DNA from: an uncultured Butyrivibrio sp.
Lineage (GTDB): Bacteria > Bacillota > Clostridia > Lachnospirales > Lachnospiraceae
Length of the DNA: 9,328 bases
Direction: 5' to 3'
NCBI RefSeq assembly: GCF_947169445.1
Contig: NZ_CAMVPU010000094.1
Span: 1-9,328 of the forward strand
Shown: positions 1-6,759 of the stretch, piece after piece
How positions within the stretch are numbered: the stretch's first letter is position 1
Layout: each line of letters begins with the position of its first letter
Made by a program: the position numbers and the translations under genes
The notes under the pieces: model-generated
The model's input: the letters and a program-made list of their open reading frames with translations, nothing else
The model's database searches: none
Told to the model about the DNA's origin: nothing

Positions 1-1
1 G

Positions 2-112
2 AAAGCAGGAAAGTTTTCTCTTGGAATGAAGCAGAGACTTGGTATTGGCATGGCTGATTCTCTCGAAGAATTCTATTTGGATATTATCAGGAAAGGACAG
101 AAGGCATGTTAA
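2..112 (+). pseudogene. ABC transporter ATP-binding protein, C-terminal remnant with internal deletion
   Basis: The frame enters from the left edge and ends at TAA 110-112. It starts with an ABC signature region (FSLGMKQRLGIGMA, bases 14-55), typical of ATPases from bacitracin/lantibiotic-type exporters. In an intact ATPase this is followed by Walker B (ILDEP), the D-loop and the H-switch, and then more than 100 further residues. Here it runs directly into DSLEEFYLDIIRKGQKAC and stop, which resembles the normal extreme C-terminus (family ends of the SLEEYFL kind). The open frame is kept across the junction near base 56. The stop overlaps the permease start by seven bases (ATGTTAA), the usual translational coupling in such operons. 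Seen: missing Walker B and H-switch. Inferred: an internal in-frame deletion giving an inactive protein. The Walker A part lies outside the window, so its state is unknown. Confidence 0.75.
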
Positions 113-876
113 ATCTTATAAAAATGAACCTGTACAGATTATTTAAAACAAGAGTTTTTTATGTAATGCTTTTGATCACCGTAATCGGAGCCGGACTGCT
201 GTCTGGACTTGAAACTTCAGGAGAGGTGACATCAGAAGCAAGTTTCGAGCATCTCTATGCAGACTTTGCTGCTTCTGGACACATTCTGATCATGGTGGGC
301 GTATTCGGAATTGTATTTTCAGAAGAAGAGAGAAAAAGCGGATTTTTGAAAAATCTTCTGACAACCCACAAAGAAAAGAAGAATATTTATGCTGCTAAGA
401 TCCCTGTGGTATTTCTGTACTCACTTGTCATGTTCCTTGGGTCACTTATTGCATGCAGGCTTGGAAGCTTTGTCTGGGGAGCGGGGACGTATCCTGTACA
501 TAGTGTGGGCTCACTTATCAGATTCATAACTTTTGAAGTGATACTTCATACAGTATTTGGGATCGCAATGATGACTCTATATGAGATTACTAGAAATACA
601 ATAATTCCCGTCATTATGACTGTCTTCGGAGCAGCAAATCTTCATGGAATGCTCTTTTATGCGCTTGAAGGAAAGCTCGTATCCATGTGGCCGTCCCTTA
701 AAGGCTTTATGGAAAAATATGCTCTTTCAAGTAACTTTATTGTGACGAAGGCTAAAGACCTTGGAAATATCGAAATGTCCTTTTCTTATGTGAATATAAT
801 CGTGGTTATTGTAATAGGACTGATTTTCTATTCTGTAATAGGAATGTGCATATTCACGAAAAGAGATACGATATAG
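106..876 (+). CDS. ABC-2 type transporter permease
   Basis: A 256-residue integral membrane protein with about six hydrophobic segments (roughly residues 16-36, 57-72, 99-118, 138-158, 165-185, 229-251). The N-terminus (MLNLIKMNLYRLFKTRVFY) has the short amphipathic lead with basic residues before the first helix that is characteristic of ABC-2/lantibiotic-immunity-type permeases, and the C-terminus ends in a short basic tail (FTKRDTI). Its role would be the membrane half of an exporter for a peptide, antibiotic or similar hydrophobic substrate; the substrate cannot be read from sequence. The start overlaps the end of the upstream ATPase gene by seven bases and has AAAGG (92-96) upstream. The frame looks intact and of normal length, but its partner ATPase is damaged, so function would need an ATPase from elsewhere. 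Family call is confident, specificity is not. Confidence 0.85.
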   Translation: MLNLIKMNLYRLFKTRVFYVMLLITVIGAGLLSGLETSGEVTSEASFEHLYADFAASGHILIMVGVFGIVFSEEERKSGFLKNLLTTHKEKKNIYAAKIPVVFLYSLVMFLGSLIACRLGSFVWGAGTYPVHSVGSLIRFITFEVILHTVFGIAMMTLYEITRNTIIPVIMTVFGAANLHGMLFYALEGKLVSMWPSLKGFMEKYALSSNFIVTKAKDLGNIEMSFSYVNIIVVIVIGLIFYSVIGMCIFTKRDTI

Positions 877-888
877 GAGGAAGCCAAG

Positions 889-969
889 ATGGAGGAGCAA
901 CATGAAATAAACTCATTTGGTGTGGTATATATCATTTTGTTATTGGGAAATATTGTAATATATGCTTAG
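889..969 (+). CDS. 26-residue membrane ORF, possible remnant of a second transporter gene
   Basis: This ORF has a near-perfect ribosome binding site (AGGAGG, 875-880) overlapping the permease stop codon, followed by ATG at 889. It encodes MEEQHEINSFG and then a hydrophobic stretch (VVYIILLLGNIVIYA). Its stop overlaps the next short ORF as ATGCTTAG. The arrangement is that of a translationally coupled operon gene, and in ABC exporter units of this kind the position is often taken by a second permease. With only 26 residues it is either a genuine one-helix small protein or, more likely given the damaged ATPase nearby, what remains of a longer gene. I do not recognise a family. Confidence 0.3.
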   Translation: MEEQHEINSFGVVYIILLLGNIVIYA

Positions 970-1021
970 TATAATCATTGGGATTGCGGCGATGATAGTA
1001 TATCAGGTAACTGTTTTGTGA
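962..1021 (+). pseudogene. 19-residue hydrophobic ORF, possible start of a lost membrane gene
   Basis: ATG at 962 overlaps the preceding short ORF in another frame. The product is one hydrophobic segment (MLSIIIGIAAMIVYQVTVL) followed by TGA. It has the look of the first membrane helix of a sensor kinase or permease gene downstream of an ABC unit, but nothing of such a gene follows. It could equally be read together with the previous ORF after a frameshift as one two-helix protein of about 45 residues. No family can be assigned. Confidence 0.2.
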
Positions 1022-1048
1022 GCAGGATAGTTAAAGGAGGCAAGGAAA

Positions 1049-2032
1049 ATGGCTATAAGTAAGACAAAATATGAAGCTTCAGAAGCAGAGATCAGAGAGC
1101 TGTTTTCTTACCATGGAGTTGGTAATGTGCAGAAAATTGCTCCTCTTGGAAATGGAGAATTCAATGCCGCATATAAGGTTACGTGTGACGATGGCATTGA
1201 CTATGCACTAAAAATAGCTCCCCTGGAGGGCTCGAAGGTTCTTACTTATGAAAAAAACATGATGGAATCAGAGGTTTTCTGGTATTCACAAATGCATGAG
1301 AAAACAGATATTATCTGCCCTATAGTCCTTGCCTGCGATTTTACAAAAACAATACTAAAAAGCAACTGTTTTATCATGGAGATGATGACAGGGGAACCTT
1401 TATGGGCAGTGGATTTTTCTGATAAGGAGTATGAAGCAGTTCAGAAGCAAAAAATCGGCATGCTCGCAAGAATTCATCGAATTGCAAATGATGGATTTGG
1501 CTATAATCAGATGGGACTAAAGACTTCATGGTACGAAGCACTTAAGAATATGGCCCTTAAACTGGCCAATGACTGCAAAGAGCTTGGTCATGAAACGCCT
1601 GATGGAGAAACGTTTATCAGACTTATCGATAAGTATGAAACGCTACTTAAGACAGTGCCCTGCAGAATGGTGAATTTTGATCTTTGGGACAGCAATGTTC
1701 TTTATAATGCGGAAACAGGGAAAATCTGCCTGATAGATCCTGAACGCGGTTTCTGGGGTGATCCGGTTGCTGACTTTATTACCCTGGGTCCCGGTCAGAA
1801 AGCACCATTATCTGCCAAGCAGAAAGAACTGGATGTTTATAATGACATGGCTTTAGAGAAAATTCTTTTAAACGAGGAAACAGAAGCAAGATATGCGCTT
1901 GCCGTCTGCTATCTAGCACTTATTGAAGAGGTGGAAAAATATGTCAGATACGAACCGGATGATCCTACCTATATCAGAAACACAATTGATTCCAGGGATA
2001 TGTACCATATGGCTTTTGACATATTAGAATGA
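1049..2032 (+). CDS. Aminoglycoside phosphotransferase/choline kinase family protein
   Basis: A 327-residue protein of the eukaryotic-protein-kinase-like small-molecule phosphotransferase fold, predicted to transfer phosphate from ATP to a hydroxyl on a small substrate in the cytoplasm. Visible motifs in order: a glycine-rich loop (LGNGEFNAAYKV, residues 33-44), the ATP-binding lysine (YALKIAP, K55), a hinge region (CFIMEMMTGEPLW, 107-119), the catalytic loop (VNFDLWDSNVL, 208-218, with D211 and N216) and the metal-binding segment (LIDPERGFWGDPVADF, D230). The usual HGD of aminoglycoside kinases is NFD here, as in some other branches of the superfamily, so drug resistance should not be assumed. 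AAAGGAGG (1033-1040) precedes ATG by a normal distance. The gene appears full length and is followed 13 bases later by the next gene. Substrate unknown. Confidence 0.85.
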   Translation: MAISKTKYEASEAEIRELFSYHGVGNVQKIAPLGNGEFNAAYKVTCDDGIDYALKIAPLEGSKVLTYEKNMMESEVFWYSQMHEKTDIICPIVLACDFTKTILKSNCFIMEMMTGEPLWAVDFSDKEYEAVQKQKIGMLARIHRIANDGFGYNQMGLKTSWYEALKNMALKLANDCKELGHETPDGETFIRLIDKYETLLKTVPCRMVNFDLWDSNVLYNAETGKICLIDPERGFWGDPVADFITLGPGQKAPLSAKQKELDVYNDMALEKILLNEETEARYALAVCYLALIEEVEKYVRYEPDDPTYIRNTIDSRDMYHMAFDILE

Positions 2033-2045
2033 AAACAGGAGTGGC

Positions 2046-2456
2046 ATGAATAGAAAGAAAGCGATATTGATAGCAATTATTGCTATTATCATGATGATAA
2101 TAATCGGACAGAGTTATATTATTCATAATCAAGCCAGGTTTGATGGGGACAGGGTTTGCTCAAAGAACCCAAATAGATTTTATCTAAACTTCAATTTGAT
2201 GAATAAAGATGACTCGGAGACCATGGCTCTTAATGAAGGAGAAACACTGCATGTTTCCTGGCAGATCGATGGCGGAAAAGCAGATGTAGTGATCGCTATG
2301 GCAGATGAAACTCCAATTTATCGTGCAGATAAATGTGTCAAGGGTGAGAATGCAGATTTTGAATTAACAGTTCCTAAAACGGGAGAATACATTACTACTA
2401 TTTCTGCATCTCACGCCAAAGGGTGGTTGGAAGTCAAAGAGGAAGAAGACAGATGA
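2046..2456 (+). CDS. Membrane-anchored small extracytoplasmic protein of unknown function
   Basis: A 136-residue protein with an N-terminal basic lead (MNRKKA) and one strong hydrophobic helix at about residues 6-21. It has no lipobox cysteine, so it is probably a signal anchor with the rest outside the cell. The remaining ~110 residues alternate in a way that suggests a beta-sandwich: LNEGETLHVSWQIDGGKADV, then VPKTGEYITTISASHAKGWL near the C-terminus. This arrangement (anchor, an 'ETLxLxxGExLxV' type strand, and a final 'GxYTITVxAxxAKG' type strand) recurs in small conserved proteins of Clostridia that have no assigned function. It starts 13 bases after the phosphotransferase with CAGGAG as ribosome binding site, so the two are likely co-transcribed. 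Role unknown. Confidence 0.7.
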   Translation: MNRKKAILIAIIAIIMMIIIGQSYIIHNQARFDGDRVCSKNPNRFYLNFNLMNKDDSETMALNEGETLHVSWQIDGGKADVVIAMADETPIYRADKCVKGENADFELTVPKTGEYITTISASHAKGWLEVKEEEDR

Positions 2457-2496
2457 GAAAAACAATCGCTGCGGAACACAAACGATTGAAACAGAA

Positions 2497-2503
2497 GAGG
2501 AGG
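2497..2503 (+). promoter_or_regulatory. Ribosome binding site deciding the start of the serine hydrolase
   Basis: GAGGAGG lies eight bases before ATG 2512 and only five before the in-frame TTG at 2509, which favours the ATG start. Confidence 0.7.
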
Positions 2504-2511
2504 CTTTTTTG

Positions 2512-3507
2512 ATGGATAAAGAACAACTACATACCTTTATCTCTGACAGTCACGGAAATGAGAGCAATATCTGTCAGATATATGCGATAAGAGACGGTGA
2601 AACTGTATATGACGATTGCTGGCATGGCTTTAAGACTATGGATGCGATGAATGTCAATTCAGTAACCAAGGGAGTAATGGCGTTACTTGCCGGGATAGCA
2701 TTGGATAAAGGCTATATCAGAAGTGTGGACCAGAGGGTGATGGATTTTTATCCGGATTACACTGTTAAACGCGGAGAGAAAACCATATATGATGTGACAA
2801 TAAAACATCTTCTTAAGATGACTGCTCCCTATAAGTACAAGTCAGAACCTTGGACCAAGGTGTGTACTTCGCAGGATTGGACTCTTGCAGTACTGGATCT
2901 TCTTGGAGGACGTAAGGGTATAACCGGCGAATTTAAGTATGCTACTCTTGGTATACAGATTCTGGCCGGGGCAATAACGAATGCCACAGGGATGAAATGC
3001 ATAGATTTCGCAAACGAATATCTCTTTAGTCCGCTGGGACTTCCTGAAAGGATTCCTCATGGGGACGGTTCTAAAGAGGATCAGTTTGACTTCTTTATGA
3101 ATAAGAATCCCAGGAAATATGAGTGGTACACGGATCCTCAGGGCAGCGTTACAGCCGGTTGGGGCCTGTGCATGTCGGCAAAAGACATGGCGACAATCGG
3201 TGAGCTTGTGCTTAATAATGGGATATATGATGGCAAAAGGATCATTTCTGAAGAATACATAAGTGAAATGCTTACACCACGCCAAAAACTTGGAGAGAGA
3301 ATGGGATATATGAACTACGGTTATCTGTGGTACAAGCCGTTTGATGACAGAGAAGTATATGCAGCGATTGGAGACTCCGGCAATATCATTTATATCAACA
3401 GAGAAAAAGATATATCGGTTGGCATCACCGGAACTTTTAAGCCCAGGATATTTGACAGGGTGGAATTCATTGAGACAAGAGTGATACCTGCTCTAAAAGC
3501 TCAGTGA
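2512..3507 (+). CDS. Serine hydrolase, beta-lactamase/penicillin-binding-protein fold (class C-like)
   Basis: A 331-residue protein. The ATG at 2512 is preferred over an in-frame TTG at 2509 because GAGGAGG (2497-2503) lies eight bases before the ATG. The SxxK nucleophile motif is clear (VNSVTKGVMALLAGIALDKG, S50 and K53). FKYATLGIQILAGAI (Y133) sits where class C enzymes carry YxN, with Thr in place of the Asn. A GWGLCMSAKDMATIGELVLN segment (about 206-225) and IIYINREKDISVGITG near the end complete the fold. The third motif, usually KTG or HxG, may be GDSG (287-290). There is no signal peptide, so it is probably cytoplasmic. Such proteins include esterases, D-amino-acid peptidases and beta-lactamases; the altered second and third motifs argue against calling it a beta-lactamase. 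It looks full length. Confidence 0.85.
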   Translation: MDKEQLHTFISDSHGNESNICQIYAIRDGETVYDDCWHGFKTMDAMNVNSVTKGVMALLAGIALDKGYIRSVDQRVMDFYPDYTVKRGEKTIYDVTIKHLLKMTAPYKYKSEPWTKVCTSQDWTLAVLDLLGGRKGITGEFKYATLGIQILAGAITNATGMKCIDFANEYLFSPLGLPERIPHGDGSKEDQFDFFMNKNPRKYEWYTDPQGSVTAGWGLCMSAKDMATIGELVLNNGIYDGKRIISEEYISEMLTPRQKLGERMGYMNYGYLWYKPFDDREVYAAIGDSGNIIYINREKDISVGITGTFKPRIFDRVEFIETRVIPALKAQ

Positions 3508-3518
3508 TTATTTCTGTT

Positions 3519-3546
3519 TTGCAAAAAATAACAGATTTCATAAGAT
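3519..3546 (+). promoter_or_regulatory. Possible weak sigma-A promoter before the DUF998-like gene
   Basis: TTGCAA (3519-3524) and TAAGAT (3541-3546) are separated by 16 bases in the 66-base gap before the DUF998-like gene. Each box matches the consensus in four of six positions. In AT-rich DNA this can arise by chance. A small hairpin (GATGGT and GCCATC around TTA, 3544-3558) lies just after it. Confidence 0.2.
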
Positions 3547-3573
3547 GGTTTAGCCATCAGATAGGAACGTAAG

Positions 3574-4215
3574 ATGAACAGGAAACTTATTAACTGGATC
3601 GGACTGACAGGGCTTGCAGCACTTATATCATATGCAGCAGCGGCTTACTTTTGCAGAGGAGCATTCCCGGGATATAACTGGATGGAGTCAGCTGTAAGTG
3701 ATCTTTCAGCGCAGACAGCTCCTTCCAGGCAACTTTGGGATAGGCTATCTGCAGTGTATTCAGCCGGCAGTATAGTATGCGCCACATGCGTAGCTATATA
3801 TGTTTCGGAAAACAAGATCTCAACCAGTTTATTCCGTGTGGGAATATATCTTTTCACTATTATGAACTGGATCTCGAAGATCGGATATTCGATGTTTGCT
3901 CTTGATGATGCAGGCAAGCAGATATCTTCATTTCAGGAAGTAATGCATATGGTTGTTACCGCACTTGTGGTAATTCTTTCAATAGTATCGCTTGTCCTGC
4001 TGATTGTAGCAGGATGCAGGAATAAAGAAGTACTGGGCATCGGAATCTGGGCAGCTATATTTTTTGCGATGATGCTGATGGGGCCTATTGGCATGCAGGC
4101 ATTCCCACCACAGTATTTTGGAATAGCAGAAAGGTTCAGCATTTATTCTGCGATAGGCTTTAATGCAGTTCTTGGGATATATCTTTTCAACGGATTTGAA
4201 AAACGAGATATATGA
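3574..4215 (+). CDS. DUF998-like integral membrane protein
   Basis: A 213-residue protein with about six predicted membrane helices (roughly residues 8-26, 57-77, 86-106, 121-147, 153-172, 188-206). The loop after helix 1 carries FPGYNWMESAVSDLSAQTAP (31-50). This matches the feature of DUF998 proteins, in which a 'PGY.....SDLSA..SP' loop follows the first helix. The length fits the family (about 200 residues). Function is not known; some members lie near regulators or transport genes. The ribosome binding site is weak (AGGAA about nine bases before the ATG). The stop TGA overlaps the ATG of the truncated P-loop kinase (ATGA, 4212-4215), so the two were once a coupled pair. Confidence 0.75.
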   Translation: MNRKLINWIGLTGLAALISYAAAAYFCRGAFPGYNWMESAVSDLSAQTAPSRQLWDRLSAVYSAGSIVCATCVAIYVSENKISTSLFRVGIYLFTIMNWISKIGYSMFALDDAGKQISSFQEVMHMVVTALVVILSIVSLVLLIVAGCRNKEVLGIGIWAAIFFAMMLMGPIGMQAFPPQYFGIAERFSIYSAIGFNAVLGIYLFNGFEKRDI

Positions 4216-4331
4216 AACAGCAAGTTATTCTGCTTAATGGTCCATCAAGCAGTGGAAAATCCACTTTGGCTAAAGCAGTTCAGCAACTAATCTCTGCTGA
4301 GGCTCATAAAAGATATGATCATGATATATAG
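4212..4331 (+). pseudogene. P-loop kinase fragment (chloramphenicol phosphotransferase-like), truncated
   Basis: A 39-residue ORF coupled by ATGA overlap to the DUF998-like gene. It begins MKQQVILLNGPSSSGKSTLA, a first strand and perfect Walker A (GPSSSGKST) in the form seen in chloramphenicol 3-O-phosphotransferase-like AAA kinases, which are normally about 170-200 residues. After AKAVQQLIS the sequence ends AEAHKRYDHDI and TAG. Everything needed for substrate binding and Walker B is absent. The tail is vaguely like the 'VH...YD.E(V/I)DT' segment found near the C-terminus of this family, which would mean an internal deletion and not a simple truncation; that part is speculative. Not expected to be active. 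Confidence 0.65.
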
Positions 4332-4475
4332 TGAAACAATATACATATATACGTTAAAATGTGCACGTCATAAGCGATTTGTGTCCGATTTCGTCTAAAT
4401 AGTTCAACCGGAATATATTGCAGTTTTATGCTTATCCAAAATCTATCTATGATTTCATAATAAAAGGTATACAGA
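4332..4475 (+). other. AT-rich spacer with no recognisable gene
   Basis: These 144 bases between two gene remnants hold stops in all forward frames and no convincing promoter, terminator, repeat or RNA element that I can recognise. They may be decayed coding sequence. Confidence 0.5.
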
Positions 4476-4598
4476 ATGAAGACTGTTATAATATCATTTA
4501 GCGTAAGAAAAAACGGTAATTGCGCTCAAATAGGAAAATATATTCAAAAACAGAAAGAGGCAACGTCGGCTCTGTTTATAAGGAATACCATAACGTGA
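4476..4598 (+). pseudogene. Flavodoxin-like/NADPH-dependent FMN reductase N-terminal fragment
   Basis: ATG 4476 opens 40 codons beginning MKTVIISFSVRKNGNCAQIG. This is the first strand and FMN phosphate-binding loop of flavodoxin-fold reductases, whose usual form is 'ISGSPRKNGNT'. Family members are around 180-240 residues. After KYIQKQ the reading becomes unlike the family and ends at TGA 4596-4598. The remaining Rossmann-like fold and the FMN ring-binding loops are missing. There is no strong ribosome binding site (AAAGG at 4463-4467). Clear as a remnant, not as a working gene. Confidence 0.6.
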
Positions 4599-4708
4599 CA
4601 TATAATGAACTGAATCAGCGATATGCCGATGCTTGGGGGACGAATGGCAATTCCTGGCAGGACTCTGATTTTGGAGGGACATACTTAAAAGCTATTACAG
4701 AAAAATAA
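4520..4708 (+). pseudogene. Unrecognised C-terminal fragment overlapping the flavodoxin remnant
   Basis: A 62-codon frame opens at TTG 4520 without a ribosome binding site. Its first ~20 codons overlap the flavodoxin fragment in another frame and are probably not real. The later part reads like genuine protein (VTYNELNQRYADAWGTNGNS, then WQDSDFGGTYLKAITEK and stop). This suggests the C-terminal end of some gene joined near base 4560-4590 to the flavodoxin N-terminus in the wrong frame. I do not recognise its family; it could be the natural end of the same flavoprotein gene or of a different gene. Confidence 0.35.
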
Positions 4709-4734
4709 TCAAAAATGTTAGCTGGAGTGAAAAA

Positions 4735-6249
4735 GTGAAGAAAAAGGCAATAATCATATTATCAGTTTTTGTGGCAATCTTAGGTGTTTTAACGATTGCT
4801 TATGCTGTACTCAAACATAATGAGACGCCAAATCGTGTTCTCTATAATGTATATTCTGACATAGCCATTTGGGGCGTTGTTATTTGGCAGATTGTTGTTA
4901 TTGTTTTTGGCATTCTGCTGTGGATAAAGGTATTTAAAGAAGTGCCAAGGCCTGCTTTATACATTGGAAGAGGAATGACCTTGATCATATGTCTGTGCGC
5001 ACTTATATTTCTTGCGGATAAGTGGCTGAACTTATACCTTGATGATGGTGATTATGTAGTTATGGAAAAAGATGATTACATTCTTATAAAGCACATTGGC
5101 TATAACGATGAAGGAAGTTATTCTATCTGGTCTAAGGATGGCATTTTTTACAGAAAGTATGGGATAAATATCGGTTATTATGAAGATTCAGTTGTAGAAG
5201 GCATTTTCTATGCTTATGTTAACGGCTTTGAAGATAATTCAGGTATTGACCTGAAAACCCTTGATAATACTGGTGTAGATATATCAGAGAAACAGAAAAA
5301 AGAATATGAGCTTCTCAATAAGTTTATAGAGATAACAGAGGATACGTATCCTGAGAAATTTCAACGTGGGCTTTATTGGCAGGAAAAAGACTGTGCAGAC
5401 AACAGTATTGGTACCACGCAGGTTCCGATAATTGATGAAAATGGCACCCAGGATATGTCATGGTTCTGCGAAAATATCTGCGACTGGCTGAAAGAATGCC
5501 TTGAAGAAGTTCCGTACGAGGATGCACCATGGCTATATAAAGAGATATCCATTGCAATGCCATCTGTATCAGGATCATTTGATCCATCCCCTTATATAAG
5601 TGGAAAATATGACAGAGATGCTCTTTATGAAGCACTTTACGATTTTGTCGATGGTAAACTGACTTCTGCTGATTATCCTGTAAAAAATCAGAGCTATGGT
5701 ATGCTGGAATTTGTAGATAATGGGGGAGATGAGTACCTGCAGAGTATAGAACCTGACTGTACATATACAACCAAGGATGGAATTATCTATGGAATGCTTC
5801 CTGTAGACAGAGCTGCTGGAAGTAACTATTACTGCCTGGTAGCTTATAAGAAAGCCGGCGACAAACCATCAGAAATAAACGAGAATCCTTTCAATGGAAT
5901 GGGTGGAGAGGCAAAATGGATTGAGTTTATCAATGATACCAATCTTGGCTTTGCCTGCCTTACATACAGTGGTGGAGACGAGGGTATGCTATTTAGGACT
6001 GAAGATGGAGGTAAGTCTTTTGTCCAGGTTAATTATCCCTCTGCAAAGGTAAAGCTGTCTGATGGAACAATCTACAATCCATTTGTAATCCCGGAAAAGG
6101 TCTGGGTAGAGGATGGCAATCTATATCTGCTTGCAAGTCAGAGCCCATGGTCAGGGGACTATTACAACGAAGAACTGGATAAACACCCATCAGGATTATA
6201 TGTTTCACACGATGACGGTATGAGCTTTGAATATGTTGGGGAACAGTAA
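4735..6249 (+). CDS. Membrane-anchored protein with C-terminal Asp-box (BNR-like) motifs
   Basis: A 504-residue protein starting at GTG 4735, with TGGAGTG just upstream giving a good ribosome binding distance. It opens with three hydrophobic helices (about residues 5-26, 43-66 and 78-95), followed by ~400 mostly acidic and aromatic residues that should lie outside the cell. Near the C-terminus are two Asp-box motifs of the form S/T-x-D-x-G-x-x-W/F: TEDGGKSF (422-429) and SHDDGMSF (491-498). These hairpin turns mark BNR/sialidase-type beta-propellers. Two in the last 90 residues suggest a partial or degenerate propeller, not a complete six-bladed enzyme. A middle segment (TYPEKFQRGLYWQEKDCADN, 208-227) is distinctive but unfamiliar. 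No catalytic residues can be assigned. It may bind cell-surface or extracellular glycans or proteins, but that is inference. Confidence 0.7.
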   Translation: MKKKAIIILSVFVAILGVLTIAYAVLKHNETPNRVLYNVYSDIAIWGVVIWQIVVIVFGILLWIKVFKEVPRPALYIGRGMTLIICLCALIFLADKWLNLYLDDGDYVVMEKDDYILIKHIGYNDEGSYSIWSKDGIFYRKYGINIGYYEDSVVEGIFYAYVNGFEDNSGIDLKTLDNTGVDISEKQKKEYELLNKFIEITEDTYPEKFQRGLYWQEKDCADNSIGTTQVPIIDENGTQDMSWFCENICDWLKECLEEVPYEDAPWLYKEISIAMPSVSGSFDPSPYISGKYDRDALYEALYDFVDGKLTSADYPVKNQSYGMLEFVDNGGDEYLQSIEPDCTYTTKDGIIYGMLPVDRAAGSNYYCLVAYKKAGDKPSEINENPFNGMGGEAKWIEFINDTNLGFACLTYSGGDEGMLFRTEDGGKSFVQVNYPSAKVKLSDGTIYNPFVIPEKVWVEDGNLYLLASQSPWSGDYYNEELDKHPSGLYVSHDDGMSFEYVGEQ

Positions 6250-6325
6250 AAAGAAATAGTTGATTTCGTTGTTTTGCGAACCAATTAGCTCGAACTTGCA
6301 TAAATTGCTAAGGCACCGATTCATT

Positions 6326-6333
6326 GAGGGGAG
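6326..6333 (+). promoter_or_regulatory. Ribosome binding site supporting a TTG start at 6344
   Basis: GAGGGGAG is the only purine-rich site in the open frame 6260-6346 that sits at a workable distance from a start codon, here TTG. Confidence 0.5.
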
Positions 6334-6343
6334 TAGGCTGATT

Positions 6344-6733
6344 TTGATAGTAGAAGTATTTTTCTCAGATTTCTATAGAACAATTTTGTTATGTATATTA
6401 TCTGTTTGTATTGCATTTATGGCGCGGAATGCTACTAAAAGAAAAAGAGTATTAGCGTTTTTTGGGTACGAGGCAGTTATGCTGATGCCGTTCATTTGGA
6501 TATTAGTATTAAGCATAGTTTTTACATACTATGGTGATGGCTCATGGATGTCTCTGGTTCCATGGGAATTAAAATGGATTACATATTTTACAGTTATTAC
6601 GGTATTACAGTTTTTTTCATATCAATTATTGTGGAAAAAAAGTAAAGCTCTTAAGGCTTTGGCATTGTTGATAAGCATTATTATTGTTGTGGCTCCATTG
6701 TATTTAATTGATTTTTTTAATGTGATCTATTGA
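6344..6733 (+). CDS. Four-helix membrane protein of unknown function
   Basis: I place the start at TTG 6344, because GAGGGGAG (6326-6333) is ten bases upstream; the frame opens further upstream (6260) but without a ribosome binding site and with unlikely sequence. The 129-residue product has four hydrophobic segments (about residues 8-28, 41-61, 77-95, 103-121) with basic loops RNATKRKR and KKSK, which place the ends by the positive-inside rule. No motif or family is recognised. It is 94 bases after the Asp-box protein and followed by the aspartic protease remnant. Alternative: start at 6260 giving 157 residues. Confidence 0.55.
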   Translation: MIVEVFFSDFYRTILLCILSVCIAFMARNATKRKRVLAFFGYEAVMLMPFIWILVLSIVFTYYGDGSWMSLVPWELKWITYFTVITVLQFFSYQLLWKKSKALKALALLISIIIVVAPLYLIDFFNVIY

Positions 6734-6759
6734 TTAGTGATACGGAGGTTGTTTTAGAT

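Noticed and set aside
1049..2032. Calling the phosphotransferase an aminoglycoside resistance gene
   Set aside because: The catalytic loop has NFD instead of HGD and the superfamily covers many substrates, so only the superfamily is supported.
2842..3285. Minus-strand open frame of 147 codons inside the serine hydrolase gene
   Set aside because: It is a shadow of a well-supported gene with SxxK motif; no ribosome binding site and no protein-like motif.
3508..3558. Possible terminator after the serine hydrolase (CTGTT...AACAG and GATGGT...GCCATC)
   Set aside because: Stems are only five or six pairs and neither is followed by a T-run, so not a convincing factor-independent terminator.
4482..4492. 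TATAAT-like box at 4485
   Set aside because: No matching -35 box at 16-18 bases upstream, and it lies inside the flavodoxin fragment's coding sequence.
5324..5770. Minus-strand open frame of 148 codons inside the Asp-box protein gene
   Set aside because: Composition is unlike a protein and the opposite strand is clearly coding; no start signal.
6250..6343. Upstream extension of the four-helix protein gene (TTG at 6260) and a CGAAC direct repeat
   Set aside because: The extension has no ribosome binding site and unlikely sequence; the five-base repeat is too short to mean anything.
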